Source of the DNA: Azolla pinnata
Lineage: Eukaryota; Streptophyta; Polypodiopsida; Salviniales; Salviniaceae
NCBI GenBank assembly: GCA_037176905.1
Contig: JBBBWG010030577.1
Coordinates: 1 to 48,636 of the forward strand
Direction: 5' to 3'
DNA length: 48,636 nucleotides
In this document: positions 46,869 through 48,636 of the stretch, piece by piece
How the letters are laid out: each line of letters begins with the position of its first letter
Numbering within the stretch: position 1 is the first letter of the stretch
The notes under the pieces: model-generated
The model's input: the letters and a program-made list of their open reading frames with translations, nothing else
Databases searched by the model: none
What the model was told of the DNA's origin: nothing
Made by a program: the position numbers and the translations under genes

Positions 46869-47517
46869 GTTGTAACAGATCCAATCCGATCAATCGTCGA
46901 GTTGTAACAGATCCATTTTGATTATCGACAAGCTGTAATAGATCAAATCCAATCATCGTCTGACTATAACAGATCAAATTTCATCGTTGACAAGTCGTAA
47001 CAGATCGGATCCGGTCTTCGTTAAGCTGTAAACAGATCAAATCCGATCATCGTCAGGCTGTAATAGATCAAATTTGATCATCATCAAGTTGTAGCAAATC
47101 AAATCCAATCATCGTCAAACTAAAACAGATCCAATTTGACCATTGAAATGTTACAGATCGAATCCGATCTTTGTTAAGCTGTAACAGATCAAATCCGATC
47201 ACTGTCAGGCTGTAACAAATCAAATCCGATCACCGTCAGGCTGTAATAGATCCGATCATCATCGGGCTGTAACAGATTGAATTTGATCATCGTCGGGCTG
47301 TAACAAATCAAATCCAATCATCGTCAAACTATAACAGATCAAATTTGATCATTGGCATGCTGTAATTGATCAAATCCGATCATTGTTAAGCTGTAACAGA
47401 TCAAATCCGATCTTCGCCAGGCTGCAACAGATCACATCCGATCATCGTCAGGCTATAACAAATCGAGAATCCAAGATCGTCAAGCTGTAACATATCGAAT
47501 CCAATCATCGTCGGGTG
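46869..47517. repeat. 31-bp minisatellite
   Basis: About 21 diverged copies of CTGTAACAGATCAAATCCGATCATCGTCAGG follow head to tail, mostly 30-32 bp each. Copy-to-copy differences are scattered, so the array looks older than the 90-bp array beside it. Confidence 0.95.
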
Positions 47518-48395
47518 GTAATTACTAATATCGGCAAACTTTGAAACAAACTTACGACACATCAGAGTGGGAATTTTCCGATCGTCAGGGCACGCAAGTG
47601 CCCTTGGGGCCCTTCGATGTGAAACGGACGTTCCGTTGATGATGGCTCGAGGCTCTGCTTCTGTCGCGATTCGCAGAACGTGGAGCATTAATGAGAAACC
47701 ACGACGATAATCGTATCGTTCGGAATAATATTAAAAATCGTTCTGCGCGAGTTGTAGTTTATAGCCGATTCCATCGAGTGCATGATTTCTAGTGTTCTTG
47801 GTAAAGCCAAGACAAAGAAACTGGGCCTCAATTTCCCAGAGGGAAAATCTAGCAAGTCAACGATCGATGCGTTTGTTTATATGTAAAATTCGTCGCAGAG
47901 ATGCAGGCTTTTATCGAGATCACAAACTCGGAATGTTCCTAAATTGTTCTCTTGCATGTGATTGCTCTGCCGAAAATTGGGCTCTCGATCCGATGAAGTT
48001 CATGCATTACCGATGCGATTAAGATTATTTGTGCTTGTATACTAGCTTTATCTTGTCTGCTTCTAAAAGATTAAAAAACGACTGCTTCTATCGAACCACG
48101 GATCAAATCGTTGTTGCATCAGATGATTAGAGCAATCTAGTTGCTAATCCTCTGGATGCGGAAAACGTACTCCGATTCGTACAAATAATCCACAATGCTC
48201 TGAAACAGGGCAAATCATCGCTTGAGTAGTAACAACTCGAACTCGATAAATTCACGATTTTTTTCCCCCGTTCCAGTTAACGATACGTGACATACATGAA
48301 TGAATCGCTTCACGATGAGTATGATTATGTGCTTAATCTCAGGATGTGATCATGGGCTTAATCTTAAGTCTCATAAAAAAACCTAATAAACTATA
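47518..48395. other. Spacer without recognised gene
   Basis: Frames of 76-95 codons exist on both strands but show no family resemblance or splice context. Nothing else is recognisable. Confidence 0.5.
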
Positions 48396-48636
48396 TATAT
48401 AATAATCTGAGTAATCAAATTGTAGGCTCTAAAAATTATAATATTGTGTAAATTTTTAATATATAAATCCAGAAAATCTATAAAATATAACTATCAAATC
48501 ATCCAAATAATCAAATTATAGCCTTAAAATTTTGTAATAATTGTGTTAGATTATATATATATATATGTATATACATGAAATAAATATAAATTTAAATGTA
48601 TATACCTCTCTGATAATCCAAATGATCAGATTATAG
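48396..48636. repeat. AT-rich tandem repeat at window edge
   Basis: The block TAATCAAATT(G/A)TAG(G)C near 48411 recurs near 48508, and GATCAGATTATAG starts a third copy at 48624. The unit is about 100-115 bp and includes a (TA)n run at 48553-48566. The array continues beyond the window. Confidence 0.7.

Overview
This window is nuclear DNA from a green plant, almost certainly a land plant. The evidence is spliced genes with GT-AG introns, organelle-type leader peptides, a plastid-type DnaJ with RAD/DYY processing context, a plant MCC1-type acetyltransferase, and TTTAGGG-type telomere-like motifs. I cannot fix the lineage. Nine recognisable genes in 48.6 kb with mostly short introns point to a compact genome.

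Layout, plus strand: eEF1B-gamma (741-4183), a spermidine-synthase-fold methyltransferase-like protein (4835-7495), a PUS1/TruA-type tRNA pseudouridine synthase (9267-11754), a CCR4-like endonuclease/exonuclease/phosphatase (12909-17036) and a TruB-type pseudouridine synthase (34462-39444). Minus strand: IMP dehydrogenase (20743-18073), plastid-type DnaJ (27460-22884), a CRAL-TRIO/Sec14-like protein (32579-29303) and an MCC1/NAA60-like GNAT acetyltransferase (43216-41036, 5' exon not found). A possible first exon of a tenth gene lies at 46535-46647. I derived exon models by hand from splice sites, reading phase and remembered family sequence. Except for the acetyltransferase and the candidate exon, each model keeps one open frame from ATG to stop.

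Functional theme: many of the genes serve RNA or translation (eEF1B-gamma, two unrelated pseudouridine synthases, a CCR4-like nuclease). The rest are housekeeping: guanine nucleotide synthesis, organelle chaperone, lipid transfer, acetyltransferase. They look like independent neighbours, not an operon or cluster. I found no convincing transposon, viral fossil, tRNA, rRNA or CRISPR array.

The striking property is tandem repetition. More than a dozen minisatellites and microsatellites occupy intergenic DNA, 5' leaders and introns. At least two are organised as higher-order repeats (a dimer of 46-mers at 1-421; a 270-bp trimer of 90-mers at 45882-46421). Several local duplications have copied exon ends or splice donors. 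Most genes carry GA/CT-rich simple repeats directly before the start codon. Other notable points are a GC-AG intron, two tandem-AG acceptors whose upstream choice inserts a stop codon, a near-perfect 21-bp inverted repeat in an IMPDH intron, and a 100-N assembly gap flanked by identical sequence.
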